Below are positions 43,225-51,450 of a stretch of DNA of 64,000 bases, piece by piece (within the stretch, counting starts at the first letter, position 1; each line of letters begins with the position of its first letter). The notes under the pieces were generated by a model. It made no database searches and was not told where the DNA came from. It worked only from the letters and a program-made list of their open reading frames with translations. The stretch is taken from NCBI RefSeq assembly GCF_001439815.1, contig NZ_JYLM01000016.1, positions 21,034-85,033 on the forward strand, in the 5' to 3' direction. This DNA is from Pseudomonas orientalis (lineage in GTDB: Bacteria; Pseudomonadota; Gammaproteobacteria; Pseudomonadales; Pseudomonadaceae). The position numbers were made by a program, and so were the translations under genes.

Positions 43225-44784
43225 ATGACGATCCTGACTGAAAAACCAGATGTCATAGAGCCCGACAGTGATGAGTCTGCTGCAGTTCTACTGACGTCGC
43301 ACCAAACACTGCTGACGGCCCCTGGTGGACCGTTTGAGCTGAAACCAGAGCTGCGTCAGCTGTGTGCGCTGACCAGCGATGGGGTTTTGTATGTGTCAGC
43401 TCAACATCAAACGGATGCCTATGTCATGGCATTCGAGGACCAGCTGGAACACGAAAATCACCACTTTGAGGTCAAGGTCTGCTCGATGAGCACGATCAAG
43501 GCACTCTACCGCGCCAATGATGATGCAAATGGTAAAGCACTATCGGCGACTGAGACGAAGCGCCAGGCCCAGGTGGTGCAGCTTTTAGGAGAAGCCCACC
43601 GGCGCAATGCCAGCGACGTCCACTTTGTCGTAGGTCACGATATCACTCGAATCTTCTTTCGCATCCACGGGCTCTTGTGGGAGGCAGAACAGCACCAGAG
43701 CCAGGTGGGCATGGAGCTCTGCTCGTCCCTCTACAACAGCATGTGCGATGTCGCGAAAGACCACTACCAGCCGCAGGTGAGCCAGGACGCCAGGGTAAAA
43801 CGCGCCTATGTCGACCAACTCGGTTTGTTCGGTGCCCGAGTCGCCACTCGGCCGCTCGTAGATGGCCCTCTGATGGTTTTGCGTCTGCTGTATGACGACA
43901 AAACCAAAATGACGCTTAGTGATCTCGGTTTCCTGACGCAGCAAATTGATGCATTCAGCCGCATCCGCAGCTTGCCTTATGGGGTGAACCTGATCACTGG
44001 ACCCACCGGTTCCGGCAAATCGAAGTCGCTGCAGGTAAACCTGAACCTTTTGCACGAAGAGTGCGGTGGAACAAAACACATTCTGACGATGGAAGATCCA
44101 CCTGAATATCCACTTCTCGCCAATCAGTCACCGCTGGGCGCCGGTGAAACCTGGAATGACGGTATCACCAATTCCATGCGACTCGACCCTGACATTCTCA
44201 TGTATGGGGAGATCCGGGACCTTGCATCAGCACAAGCGGCTTTCCGCGGCGGTATGACTGGTCACCTGGTGCTGACGACACTGCACACCAACAACGCTGT
44301 AGCAGCTCTTCAACGACTGATCGACATGGGTGTAGACCGACACCTGGTTACTGATCCTGCACTGATGACAAGCGTGGTCAATCAATCCCTCTTGCCCGTG
44401 CTGTGTTCCCACTGCCGCGTCCCCGCACGCGAGCATCTCGGGCAGCTCAACAGTGCGCTGGTGCAGCGCTTGCGCGATCTGGAAGCGATTGATGAGACCT
44501 ACCTCAAAGGATCGGGATGCCCGCATTGCAAAGGCTTGGGCATCACCGGTCGCACGGTGGTTGCGGAAACTTTGCTCACCGACCTTGAGTTCATGCGCGT
44601 TTTCAATGGGCAGGGTGCAAGTGCGGCACGTCGCCACTGGGTCAAGGAAATGGGCGGTATAACCAAGACCGCACACACGATCATCAAACTGAAACAAGGC
44701 TTAGTAGACCCCCGCCACGCCGAAATGACGGTGGGGCCTTTGGACTTTGACAAGCAAATCCTGGAGCTCGCTCATGCTGAGTGA
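43225..44784 (+). CDS. pilQ: Type IVB pilus assembly ATPase
   Basis: The 519-residue secretion ATPase has Walker A ITGPTGSGKSKSLQ near residue 257, an Asp box LTMEDPPEYPL, Walker B SMRLDPDILMYGEIRD and a His box LVLTTLHTNNAV. A four-cysteine zinc site uses CSHC and CPHC near 395 and 430. It is the PilQ of the PFGI-1 nomenclature, an extension motor, and not the secretin PilQ of type IVa systems. A TTG at 43213 is an alternative start. Confidence 0.93.
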   Translation: MTILTEKPDVIEPDSDESAAVLLTSHQTLLTAPGGPFELKPELRQLCALTSDGVLYVSAQHQTDAYVMAFEDQLEHENHHFEVKVCSMSTIKALYRANDDANGKALSATETKRQAQVVQLLGEAHRRNASDVHFVVGHDITRIFFRIHGLLWEAEQHQSQVGMELCSSLYNSMCDVAKDHYQPQVSQDARVKRAYVDQLGLFGARVATRPLVDGPLMVLRLLYDDKTKMTLSDLGFLTQQIDAFSRIRSLPYGVNLITGPTGSGKSKSLQVNLNLLHEECGGTKHILTMEDPPEYPLLANQSPLGAGETWNDGITNSMRLDPDILMYGEIRDLASAQAAFRGGMTGHLVLTTLHTNNAVAALQRLIDMGVDRHLVTDPALMTSVVNQSLLPVLCSHCRVPAREHLGQLNSALVQRLRDLEAIDETYLKGSGCPHCKGLGITGRTVVAETLLTDLEFMRVFNGQGASAARRHWVKEMGGITKTAHTIIKLKQGLVDPRHAEMTVGPLDFDKQILELAHAE

Positions 44785-45913
44785 CTTCAGAGCAATGCTG
44801 AATCGTTGGGCAGAGACCTTCTATGCCAAGCAGTTTGGCAAAAACGAAAGAATCCAGTTCTACGAGAGCCTGATGGGCATCCTTGAGGATGGTGTGTCGC
44901 TTGAGGACGCGCTGCATACGGTGGCAAGAGCGTTCAGCGATAACGGCCAGAAGCTACATCCGGTATCCCTTGCATGCAGGGATATTGCGCAATCGGTGAA
45001 AGGCGGGAAATCCCTGAGCATTTCCTGCGAAGGCTGGGTTCCCTATGACGAGAACTCTCTGATCGCTTCCGGGGAAGACACCGGCAACCTGGTGCAGGCA
45101 TTTCGGGACTGCGTGAGGATCATCGAAGTACGTCAGCGGATTAGCAAACTCGTGGCATCAGCCACAGTTTTCCCCTCCGTGGTGTGGAGCGTCATGGCGG
45201 CATTGCTGTATGTGATTGCAGTGTGGATGGTGCCCTCCATGACACGACGCTCCAATCCCGAGGCGTGGACCGGCGTGCCGGCCTTCCTCTACGCCCTATC
45301 GAATTTCGTGACCCACTACGGACTTGTGACGCTGATAGCTGTGATTGTCTTCATCCTCATATCGATAGTGACTCTCCCCGTGTTTTGCGGACTTCAGATC
45401 ACGGCCGCCAGCCCGTCGTGGAAGCTGCAGTTGAACAAGCTGCTCCAGATCCTGCGAGTGCGAGCAGAGAGGCTCCCGCCTTGGTCAGTCTACAAGGCAC
45501 TCCACGGTTCGATCTTTCTGCTCAACATGGCTGTGATGCTGCGCTCCGGCATCAACCAACTCGATGCGTTGACCTCTCTTCAACGCAATGCCTCTCCATG
45601 GTTGAAAGAGCGCCTGAGCGCCATTCATTACGGAGTGAGCGCCGGCAAAAACTTCGGTACCGCATTGAAGCTTGCGGGTCATCAATTCCCAGACCCCATG
45701 GCGATGCATTTTCTGGAAGTGCTCGCCACCCGCAAAGGCTTCGCTGAGTCGATGGAACGGTTTTCCAACCGGTGGCTGGAGCAAACACTTCAGCGCGTCG
45801 AAGCCATCGCCAAATCTCTTATCGGCATGTCCTCCATGGCCATGGGGGTCATGATGATTCTGGTAGTGATCGGGATCTTCCAGTTGGCCGGCAATGTGAC
45901 TGCAACGCTTTAA
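44774..45913 (+). CDS. pilR: Type IVB pilus inner-membrane platform protein
   Basis: The 379-residue GspF-like protein has a first cytoplasmic domain (RIQFYESLMGILEDGVSLEDAL), a membrane segment near residue 137 (VWSVMAALLYVIAVWMV), a second near 180-200, a second T2SSF domain and a C-terminal helix (MAMGVMMILVVIGIFQLAG). It works with the PilQ ATPase. It overlaps pilQ by 11 bases. Confidence 0.92.
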   Translation: MLSDFRAMLNRWAETFYAKQFGKNERIQFYESLMGILEDGVSLEDALHTVARAFSDNGQKLHPVSLACRDIAQSVKGGKSLSISCEGWVPYDENSLIASGEDTGNLVQAFRDCVRIIEVRQRISKLVASATVFPSVVWSVMAALLYVIAVWMVPSMTRRSNPEAWTGVPAFLYALSNFVTHYGLVTLIAVIVFILISIVTLPVFCGLQITAASPSWKLQLNKLLQILRVRAERLPPWSVYKALHGSIFLLNMAVMLRSGINQLDALTSLQRNASPWLKERLSAIHYGVSAGKNFGTALKLAGHQFPDPMAMHFLEVLATRKGFAESMERFSNRWLEQTLQRVEAIAKSLIGMSSMAMGVMMILVVIGIFQLAGNVTATL

Positions 45914-45938
45914 ATCAAACCTAAATGAGGTACTGGAA

Positions 45939-46454
45939 ATGCCAACAAACACTCCAAACAACCAACGCGGATTTCTCTCCCTGGACGGGATGTTCTGGTT
46001 GATGCTGATCGCGGTGGCACTTGGTTTCATCGTGTTCATGGGCTACAGAACGTTCGGCAGCTCGGACGTCACCATTGAACAGAGCAATCTCGGCACGTTG
46101 CTGAGCAATACCAAACGACTGAAAAGCACCACGGGTTACGCCACGGCAGGCACCAACTTGGCGCCTTCTTTGATCAACCTCGAGGCAACTGGCGGCATGA
46201 GCATCAACGGTAATGCCCTGTCCAACCGCTGGAACGGCGCAGTGACCGTAATGAGCAACGGCATGACCTTCACCATCACAGAATCCAACCTTCCGAAAAA
46301 TGCCTGCATCACCCTTGCCTCGAACATGGCCAAGGACAAACAGACAACGACGGCGATCAATGGCGGCACTGCAATTGCCGGCGAAATCACTGCGGTGGCA
46401 GCTGCGACCAGCTGCTCCTCGGACGCCAATACCATCGCTTGGACTTCGTACTAA
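45939..46454 (+). CDS. pilS: Major pilin of the conjugative type IVB pilus
   Basis: The 171-residue prepilin has the leader NNQRGFLSLDGMFWLMLIAV, to be cut after Gly11, giving a Phe or Leu N-terminus and the hydrophobic assembly helix. The globular domain has two Cys near the end (NACITLA, SCSSD). The AxxxGG-type leader resembles PilS of R64. PilD from the chromosome (12535) could process it, since no separate peptidase PilU is seen in this operon. Confidence 0.93.
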   Translation: MPTNTPNNQRGFLSLDGMFWLMLIAVALGFIVFMGYRTFGSSDVTIEQSNLGTLLSNTKRLKSTTGYATAGTNLAPSLINLEATGGMSINGNALSNRWNGAVTVMSNGMTFTITESNLPKNACITLASNMAKDKQTTTAINGGTAIAGEITAVAAATSCSSDANTIAWTSY

Positions 46455-46464
46455 GGAACTCAGC

Positions 46465-47406
46465 GTGAGCGTGATCTCTGATGCTGAATTTGTCGACCTG
46501 TACCTCGGCGATGGATTTGCCGACGCCAAAGGTCTCCCTGGGCAGGCACGAAGGGTTGAAGCGCCCGCCGAATGGCGGGCAGACCTTGAGCGCTTACGGG
46601 CGCAGTGCGAAGAAAAGCACAAGGCAACCCAGGATCCAGAGTTCGCCCTAATTGAAGATGGCGTCGTCCTTCGTGTAACCCAGTTGCTGGATTTGAATGG
46701 CAAGCCTGTGTTTGTCGTAAGCAAATCCTCAGTCCAGATCCGTCCATTGGACATGCTGGGTCTGCCCGACTATCTGCAGGACGCGCTGATGAGCGACACG
46801 GTTCGCGGCCTGATATTTATTTGTGGGGAAATGGGCACAGGGAAAACCTCAAGTGCTGCATCACTGGTGAAAGCACGTCTCGAGGCCTGGGGAGGCATTT
46901 GTGTGGCTGTAGAGGATCCTCCAGAACCATTTTTGAATGGCAGGCATGGGAGTGGGCGCTGCATTCAAGTTCCGGTCTCTCGCCGGATGGGGGGATACGA
47001 GGAAGCGTTGATCCTAGCGCTGCGCACAAGAGCCGATTTCCTGTTCGTGGGAGAAATTCGCGACAGCTCGACAGCAGCACAAGTAATTCAAGCCTCGATC
47101 AATGGCCATCTCATTATCAGCACAGGTCATGCCGGCAGCGTTACTCAAGGCATTGAACGTATATCAGCCCTGGCTCAGCCGTTACTCAATAACGCCCGAG
47201 AGCTGCTCTCCAAGGGGTTGGTGGCTGTTCTTCACCAGTCCTTATCAAGTGGCAACGAAGGAAGTCGTCGATTAACCCTGCAGAGCCTGCTTTTCACAGG
47301 CGATGACGGACCGGGCATCCGAGAGAAAGTCCATGCAGGAAAGATCACGATGCTCGATCACGACATCGCTCACCAATCATCAAGGAGTCTCTGGAATGAC
47401 CAGTAG
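46465..47406 (+). CDS. pilT: PilT-like pilus retraction ATPase of the ICE
   Basis: The 313-residue ATPase starts at a GTG behind AAGGA. It has Walker A FICGEMGTGKTSSA near residue 115, CVAVEDPPEPF, Walker B ADFLFVGEIRDSS and HLIISTGHAGSV. It probably drives retraction of the pilus in mating-pair formation. It overlaps pilV by 11 bases. Confidence 0.9.
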   Translation: MSVISDAEFVDLYLGDGFADAKGLPGQARRVEAPAEWRADLERLRAQCEEKHKATQDPEFALIEDGVVLRVTQLLDLNGKPVFVVSKSSVQIRPLDMLGLPDYLQDALMSDTVRGLIFICGEMGTGKTSSAASLVKARLEAWGGICVAVEDPPEPFLNGRHGSGRCIQVPVSRRMGGYEEALILALRTRADFLFVGEIRDSSTAAQVIQASINGHLIISTGHAGSVTQGIERISALAQPLLNNARELLSKGLVAVLHQSLSSGNEGSRRLTLQSLLFTGDDGPGIREKVHAGKITMLDHDIAHQSSRSLWNDQ

Positions 47407-48712
47407 GATCAAGCAGCGGGGCTTCTTGAGCTTGGACATGGCGATCGGATTGGCCGTTTTCTCCGTTGTCGCCACTTTGGCGATCGCATGGCAAATCAAG
47501 CAGATGGATTCTCAGGACTATCGAATTGCGGCTGATCAACAGAGAACCATTTCAGAGGCATTGGCCAAATATCTGAAGGATAACTACAGCGTGGTGCTGG
47601 CCAACGCGGCAGCAACCGTACCGGTGCAAATAACCGTTCCGATGCTCGTCAACACCAACTACCTTCCTGCAGGTTATAGCCCCACTAACGCCTTTGGGCA
47701 GACCATTGTCGGCCTCGCCCGGAAACCCAACGCCAATCAACTGGAAGTGATTGTAGTTACTACAGGTGGGCAGACGATTCCTGAAATGGGTATTCGAACC
47801 ATCGCTGAAAATCTCGGAGGACCTGGTGGGTTCATCTCTTCTGCCAACCCGAACATCGTCCAGGGCGTGCGGGGTGGATGGCAGGTAGCACTAAGTAACT
47901 ATGCTATAGCTCCTGGCCCAGGACATACAGCTAGCGCACTTTTTCTTATGGATGGAGCGTTGGCCAATGACTATCTATATCGAAACGCAGTGCCCAATCA
48001 TCCAGAATTCAACACGATGAATACTGATATCACGATGGGCAACCACAATATTAACAACGCAGGAAGTATCACAGCGTCAGGCAACATAACAGCTAACGCC
48101 GACATTACAGCTCGAAACGTTATCGCCACAGCCAATGTTAATGCCGCTACTGCAACCATTACCGGTGATACCAGCACAGGTGGTTGGTTCAGAACACGTG
48201 GTGACACAGGCTGGTACAGCGAAAAATGGGGAGGCGGGATTTATCAAAATACCCCCAACTGGGTCCAAGTTTATAACGACAAAAACTTTTCAACCGGAGG
48301 TGAACTATGGGGTGGAAAGATAACCTCGACGGGCAAGATAACGGCCTATGATCGCATTCAAACAAATGAATATTTGTCCCTGGGAGGCATAGCTACCGAG
48401 GGGCAACAGTGCAGTGACCGAACCCTTCTTGCAAAAAGCGCCGCGGGAATAACGTTGTCCTGCGAACAAGGCTTATGGAAAAGACCAGGTGGGTGGGAAT
48501 TCCAGCTGATCCAGGGCACCTGCCAGGCGCCTGCCAGAGGAAGTGTGACCTGCTCCCTTGGCGACACTACATGGAAGTCATGCTCTTTAACTGGCGCTTT
48601 TGGCATCGGGGATAGTGAGACTGGGTACATCTTCAGAAATGCAAGTGGATGGTTTCTCTCCACATCTCGACTTTCCTGGCCAGGTCTTTTCTATTGGAGC
48701 TGCTTCAAATAA
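47396..48712 (+). CDS. pilV: Minor pilin / tip adhesin PilV
   Basis: The 438-residue protein has a prepilin leader (IKQRGFLSLDMAIGLAVFSV) like that of PilS, a shufflon-type N-terminal domain to about 210, repeats such as GSITASGNITANADITARNV near 225, and a C-terminal part that resembles phage tail-fibre tips (GGWFRTRGDTGWYSEKWGGG). In R64 the PilV C-terminus sets recipient choice and is shuffled by Rci. I see no shuffled segments or recombinase here. Confidence 0.88.
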   Translation: MTSRIKQRGFLSLDMAIGLAVFSVVATLAIAWQIKQMDSQDYRIAADQQRTISEALAKYLKDNYSVVLANAAATVPVQITVPMLVNTNYLPAGYSPTNAFGQTIVGLARKPNANQLEVIVVTTGGQTIPEMGIRTIAENLGGPGGFISSANPNIVQGVRGGWQVALSNYAIAPGPGHTASALFLMDGALANDYLYRNAVPNHPEFNTMNTDITMGNHNINNAGSITASGNITANADITARNVIATANVNAATATITGDTSTGGWFRTRGDTGWYSEKWGGGIYQNTPNWVQVYNDKNFSTGGELWGGKITSTGKITAYDRIQTNEYLSLGGIATEGQQCSDRTLLAKSAAGITLSCEQGLWKRPGGWEFQLIQGTCQAPARGSVTCSLGDTTWKSCSLTGAFGIGDSETGYIFRNASGWFLSTSRLSWPGLFYWSCFK

Positions 48713-48749
48713 AGCATCCATTTATAAAATTTCAAAACGTTTTATACCT

Positions 48750-49082
48750 ATGTTTATGGGGATTATTGCAGTGCAGACGCTTGAGAATAACGTTGAGTAT
48801 AGTGCTGGAGAATTACAGACCTGGCTAAGCACCCGAAGCAGGATATGCTCAACTGTGCTATGGCGTCGCGCACTAGAAGGAAAAGAGGCATTCGAGGTCG
48901 GCGAGTTCACTTACAAGTTACAACCAACGGCCTCTGGTCGTTATTTAGTAAAAAAGATTGCCACTATGGAATTAATCAATCCACAACGCAAACCAATGAG
49001 CATCAAGCGAGCCGCAAAGTGGACTGTCATTGCGCTTGGCCTAGTAGGAATTTGCTTAACATTGATTATCCTCACGAAATAG
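48750..49082 (+). CDS. Small membrane protein inserted between pilV and pilM
   Basis: The 110-residue protein (MFMGIIAVQTLENNVEYSAG) ends in a membrane helix (WTVIALGLVGICLTLIIL). No clear ribosome binding site precedes any of its starts (ATG 48750, ATG 48756, GTG 48771). The DNA is A+T rich by eye. I do not recognise it, and the pil operons I know have no gene at this point. Confidence 0.5.
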   Translation: MFMGIIAVQTLENNVEYSAGELQTWLSTRSRICSTVLWRRALEGKEAFEVGEFTYKLQPTASGRYLVKKIATMELINPQRKPMSIKRAAKWTVIALGLVGICLTLIILTK

Positions 49083-49139
49083 TTTTGCTATTGACGCGTA
49101 GGTGGTAACAACCACCGTTCTGTGGATGGAGCTCATATC

Positions 49140-49580
49140 ATGACAATGCAATGGCTCGTTTTGATGATTGTGCTCATTGCCTCCAGCATTTTCATGGAGA
49201 ACCAACATCAGGACCAACGTACATCCGACTACGCTACCCTCGACTCGCTGGGTCGCGGCTTTCTGGTGTACCGATCTGCCGCTACCGAATATGCCCAGGC
49301 CAACCCGGGCTTCAGCGGGGTACCGAGCGATTCTGCGCTCAACCTACCTGGGTGGTTTGTGAAACCTGTGGGCGTAGGTTCTTACATCTCATCAGGAACG
49401 GCCTATACTTATTTTGATGGGGTTGCACCGTCAGGCTTGCCTTCTGTGCTGGTAGACCTGACAAAGACCACTACCGTTGGTTTAAAGCGTTCAGGAATGC
49501 TGATTTCACAGATAACTGGGGCGACCGGTATAGCAATTCCGTCCCCTGTTCCCGAAGGTGCGGTCGTCGCCGTCAATTAG
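49140..49580 (+). CDS. pilM: Type IVB pilus protein PilM
   Basis: The 146-residue protein starts at MTMQWLVLMIVLIASSIFME, behind GGAG; an upstream frame extension lacks a site. It has an N-terminal membrane anchor and LGRGFLVYRSAATEYAQANPG, the PilM pattern of PFGI-1/R64 thin pili. It closes the operon. Confidence 0.88.
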   Translation: MTMQWLVLMIVLIASSIFMENQHQDQRTSDYATLDSLGRGFLVYRSAATEYAQANPGFSGVPSDSALNLPGWFVKPVGVGSYISSGTAYTYFDGVAPSGLPSVLVDLTKTTTVGLKRSGMLISQITGATGIAIPSPVPEGAVVAVN

Positions 49581-49693
49581 TCTGAGTCGACCGACTTTGA
49601 AAGGCGCCGGGTTGCATAAGCTCCGGCCTATCAACATAATGATCACAACAACGTTTCCACCCCGTTGGCTACTGGCGGTCATCAGTAGCGCCC

Positions 49694-49965
49694 GGTGATG
49701 CGGCTTGCCTCATCACCAACCCCAAAGCACGCATAGCTCCGGGAAGGGCGTGCGGACCTGGTTCAGAGCTCTCCCTGTGTCTCCCTGTTCAAGCCAGACA
49801 CGCAGCCGTCTAACTCGTGAATTGCGAGTTCAAAGGCACATAGGGCTCTGTTGAGGTTCGAAGCACCGTAGTCTAAGGGCCACACTGGTGTTGTGGCCCA
49901 CACTTTTTAAAGCTCACACAATAGGTAGCCTGATCATCTTGCAAAGGATGATCAGGCTACCTATT
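49694..49965 (+). ncRNA. Chain of six hairpins after pilM, possible structured RNA
   Basis: Perfect stems follow one another: GGTGATG/CATCACC (49694, 49711), GCACGC/GCGTGC (49727, 49748), GTGTCT/AGACAC (49777, 49796), AACTCG/CGAGTT (49812, 49825), GGGCCACA/TGTGGCCC (49877, 49892), and a 19-bp stem at 49920-49938/49947-49965. The region has no convincing gene. It could be one large folded RNA, or DNA structure such as an origin of transfer. From 49966 to 50257 I see nothing nameable. Confidence 0.45.
49877..49908 (+). terminator. Terminator-like hairpin after the pil operon
   Basis: GGGCCACA and TGTGGCCC pair around CTGGTGT, followed by ACAC and five T. It is the first good terminator after pilM. 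Confidence 0.5.
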
Positions 49966-50257
49966 GGTAGCTGCTTTTCCTTGCCGGTGGCCCGCCGGCG
50001 AAACGCAGGGCTCCCTTTGTGCGCGGATGCGTGCCTTATGCTAGCTGGCCTCAGCCACGATAATCGGCCAGGTGTTGGAAGTAAGACGTTTAGATCACAG
50101 CCCAGGGATCAACAACGCCTTCACCCCGCACAGGTGGTATTTTTTTCTTAAAGACGCTACTTACTACATCCGAGAGTGACTGTTGACCCAGCTACTCTCG
50201 GTAGCTTCTCCTGTCGACCTGAATCTGCTTTGCCCTCCGCGAAATATCCCTCTCCGC

Positions 50258-50287
50258 TTGACACATCACCATCCCCCCTTCGATGAT
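50258..50287 (+). promoter_or_regulatory. Promoter of structured RNA copy A
   Basis: A perfect TTGACA at 50258-50263, preceded by GC, is 18 bases from GATGAT at 50282. The same GCTTGACA and ATGAT arrangement precedes copy B at 50881, which supports it. Confidence 0.6.
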
Positions 50288-50300
50288 ATGGACGTGCTTT

Positions 50301-50431
50301 GCTGACGTCGTCAGCATCATGCCCAGGCAGTCAGGATCTTGAAGACTGCGACACGATGTTAGTGTCAGATCCGCCCAAGACCGCTGAGCTTCTGGTAGCG
50401 CGGTCGGTCGACAATCGTCGATGGAAGCACC
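50301..50431 (+). ncRNA. Pseudoknotted structured RNA, copy A
   Basis: Helices: GCTGACG/CGTCAGC (50301-50315); GCAGTC/GACTGC (50327, 50344); GACAC/GTGTC (50350, 50362); GGATCT in the loop of the second helix pairing with AGATCC (50334, 50367), a pseudoknot; GACCGC/GCGGTC (50379, 50400) around a conserved AGCTTC-GGTA loop; TCGAC/GTCGA (50408, 50416). It ends in GATGGAAGCACCTT. Copy B keeps every helix although the bases differ. It is followed by the leader of the gene at 50512. Confidence 0.75.
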
Positions 50432-50438
50432 TTATGAA

Positions 50439-50511
50439 ACTCACCTCGCGGGGAATCACTTCCCCAACGGGGTCAGTGGGTTCTCCGCATTCAACCTGCA
50501 GGAGAATCACC
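50439..50511 (+). promoter_or_regulatory. RNA leader of the gene at 50512 (ribosome-site occlusion)
   Basis: ACTCAC/GTGGGT (50439, 50476) encloses GGGGAA/TTCCCC (50450, 50460). TTCTCC at 50481 can then pair fully with GGAGAA at 50501, the ribosome binding site. It has the same design as seven further leaders in this region. Confidence 0.65.
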
Positions 50512-50811
50512 ATGTCCAAACATGCTTATGGCTTCGGTTTCGCGCTTGGAACCATCACGCGACAGTTTCTGCGTGCGGTAAAGAAAACCAGCGCTGCGCC
50601 CACAGCTATCCATACCAAAGCAGCTCCGTTGCTTCCACCGCCCTGCGTACCTGAGCGTCTCGTACGTGAGATGGATCATGTACCGGCAATAACTCGTAAA
50701 GGTGTCGACCTGAACCTTTGGTACGCGGCTAACACTCGAGTGGTCGAAAAGCCTGCCCGGAAACCGCGTAAGAAGCCAGCTGCACGCTCGTTGGTGCCAG
50801 CAACTTGCTAA
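50512..50811 (+). CDS. Small basic ICE protein
   Basis: The 99-residue protein (MSKHAYGFGFALGTITRQFL) is strongly basic, with an N-terminal hydrophobic part and a Lys/Arg/Pro C-terminus (KPARKPRKKPAARS). It has an elaborate 5' region: promoter, structured RNA and leader. I do not recognise it; it may bind nucleic acid or the membrane. Confidence 0.6.
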   Translation: MSKHAYGFGFALGTITRQFLRAVKKTSAAPTAIHTKAAPLLPPPCVPERLVREMDHVPAITRKGVDLNLWYAANTRVVEKPARKPRKKPAARSLVPATC

Positions 50812-50882
50812 GTCTGCGCCCTTCGCCTCTGTAGGGAGCCTTCCCAATGGGAAGGTTTCCTCAGAGTTTTAGCGGTAGGGGC

Positions 50883-50912
50883 TTGACAAGCGACAATCGT
50901 ATTTCCATGATC
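50883..50912 (+). promoter_or_regulatory. Promoter of structured RNA copy B
   Basis: TTGACA at 50883-50888 is followed after 17 bases by CATGAT. It parallels the promoter of copy A. Confidence 0.6.
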
Positions 50913-50924
50913 TGCACATGTATC

Positions 50925-51057
50925 GCTGACGTCGTCAGCAACATGCCCAAGTAGTCTGGATCCGCAAGACTACGATGCGATTTTCCGCATTGATCCACTC
51001 CCAAGATCGCCATAGCTTCCGGTAGCGCGATCAGTCGACTTAGTCGATGGAAGCACC
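50925..51057 (+). ncRNA. Pseudoknotted structured RNA, copy B
   Basis: Helices match copy A: GCTGACG/CGTCAGC (50925-50939); GTAGTC/GACTAC (50951, 50968); ATGCG/CGCAT (50975, 50986); loop GGATC pairing with GATCC (50958, 50992) as a pseudoknot; GATCGC/GCGATC (51005, 51027); TCGAC/GTCGA (51035, 51043). Helices two, three and five are rebuilt with different base pairs than in copy A, which is strong evidence for selection on structure. The end TCGATGGAAGCACCTT is conserved. Confidence 0.75.
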
Positions 51058-51060
51058 TTT

Positions 51061-51115
51061 CCCACCCATGACGGGCCTACCCCGTCAGGGCAGGCCTCTC
51101 ACTTTTGGAGGTCTG
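51061..51115 (+). promoter_or_regulatory. RNA leader of the gene at 51116
   Basis: GACGGG/CCCGTC (51070, 51081) is the inner hairpin. CCTC at 51095 can pair with GAGG at 51108, the ribosome binding site. Same family as the leader at 50439. Confidence 0.6.
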
Positions 51116-51355
51116 ATGAAAACTGAACTGGCTCTCTACCAAGCGCTGATCTCGATCAACGTCCCGGAACAGAAAGCTAACGCTGTCATTGAGGCTTTGG
51201 AGACCGACATGCTCACGCTACTCGCCACTAAAGCTGATATCACTGCTATTCGTGCTGAAATCGCTCAGCTCGAAGTAAGACTCACCATTCGCATGGGCGT
51301 CATGTTGTCAGCCACCACTGGTGTGCTGATTGCTGCTATGAAACTCCTGCACTAA
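51116..51355 (+). CDS. Small coiled-coil membrane protein
   Basis: The 79-residue protein has a coiled-coil segment (TKADITAIRAEIAQLEVRLT) followed by a C-terminal membrane helix (MGVMLSATTGVLIAAMKLL). This layout is seen in DUF1640-like proteins. Function unknown. Confidence 0.65.
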   Translation: MKTELALYQALISINVPEQKANAVIEALETDMLTLLATKADITAIRAEIAQLEVRLTIRMGVMLSATTGVLIAAMKLLH

Positions 51356-51370
51356 GCAAAACCTTATCTC

Positions 51371-51450
51371 TACCACCCTCGCGGGGAATACTTTCCCCCA
51401 AGGGCGAAGTGTTTCTCCGCTTTCTGTTATTTCGAAACTGGAGAATCACC
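51371..51450 (+). promoter_or_regulatory. RNA leader of the DUF3577 gene
   Basis: GGGGAA/TTCCCC (51383, 51393) lies inside CCCT/AGGG (51376, 51401). TTCTCC at 51413 pairs with GGAGAA at 51440, the ribosome binding site. It closely matches the leader at 50439, including CTCGCGGGGAAT. Confidence 0.65.

Noticed and set aside
47396..49140. A PilV shufflon
   Set aside because: I found no inverted 19-bp sfx-like repeats, no alternative pilV ends and no Rci-type recombinase in the window.
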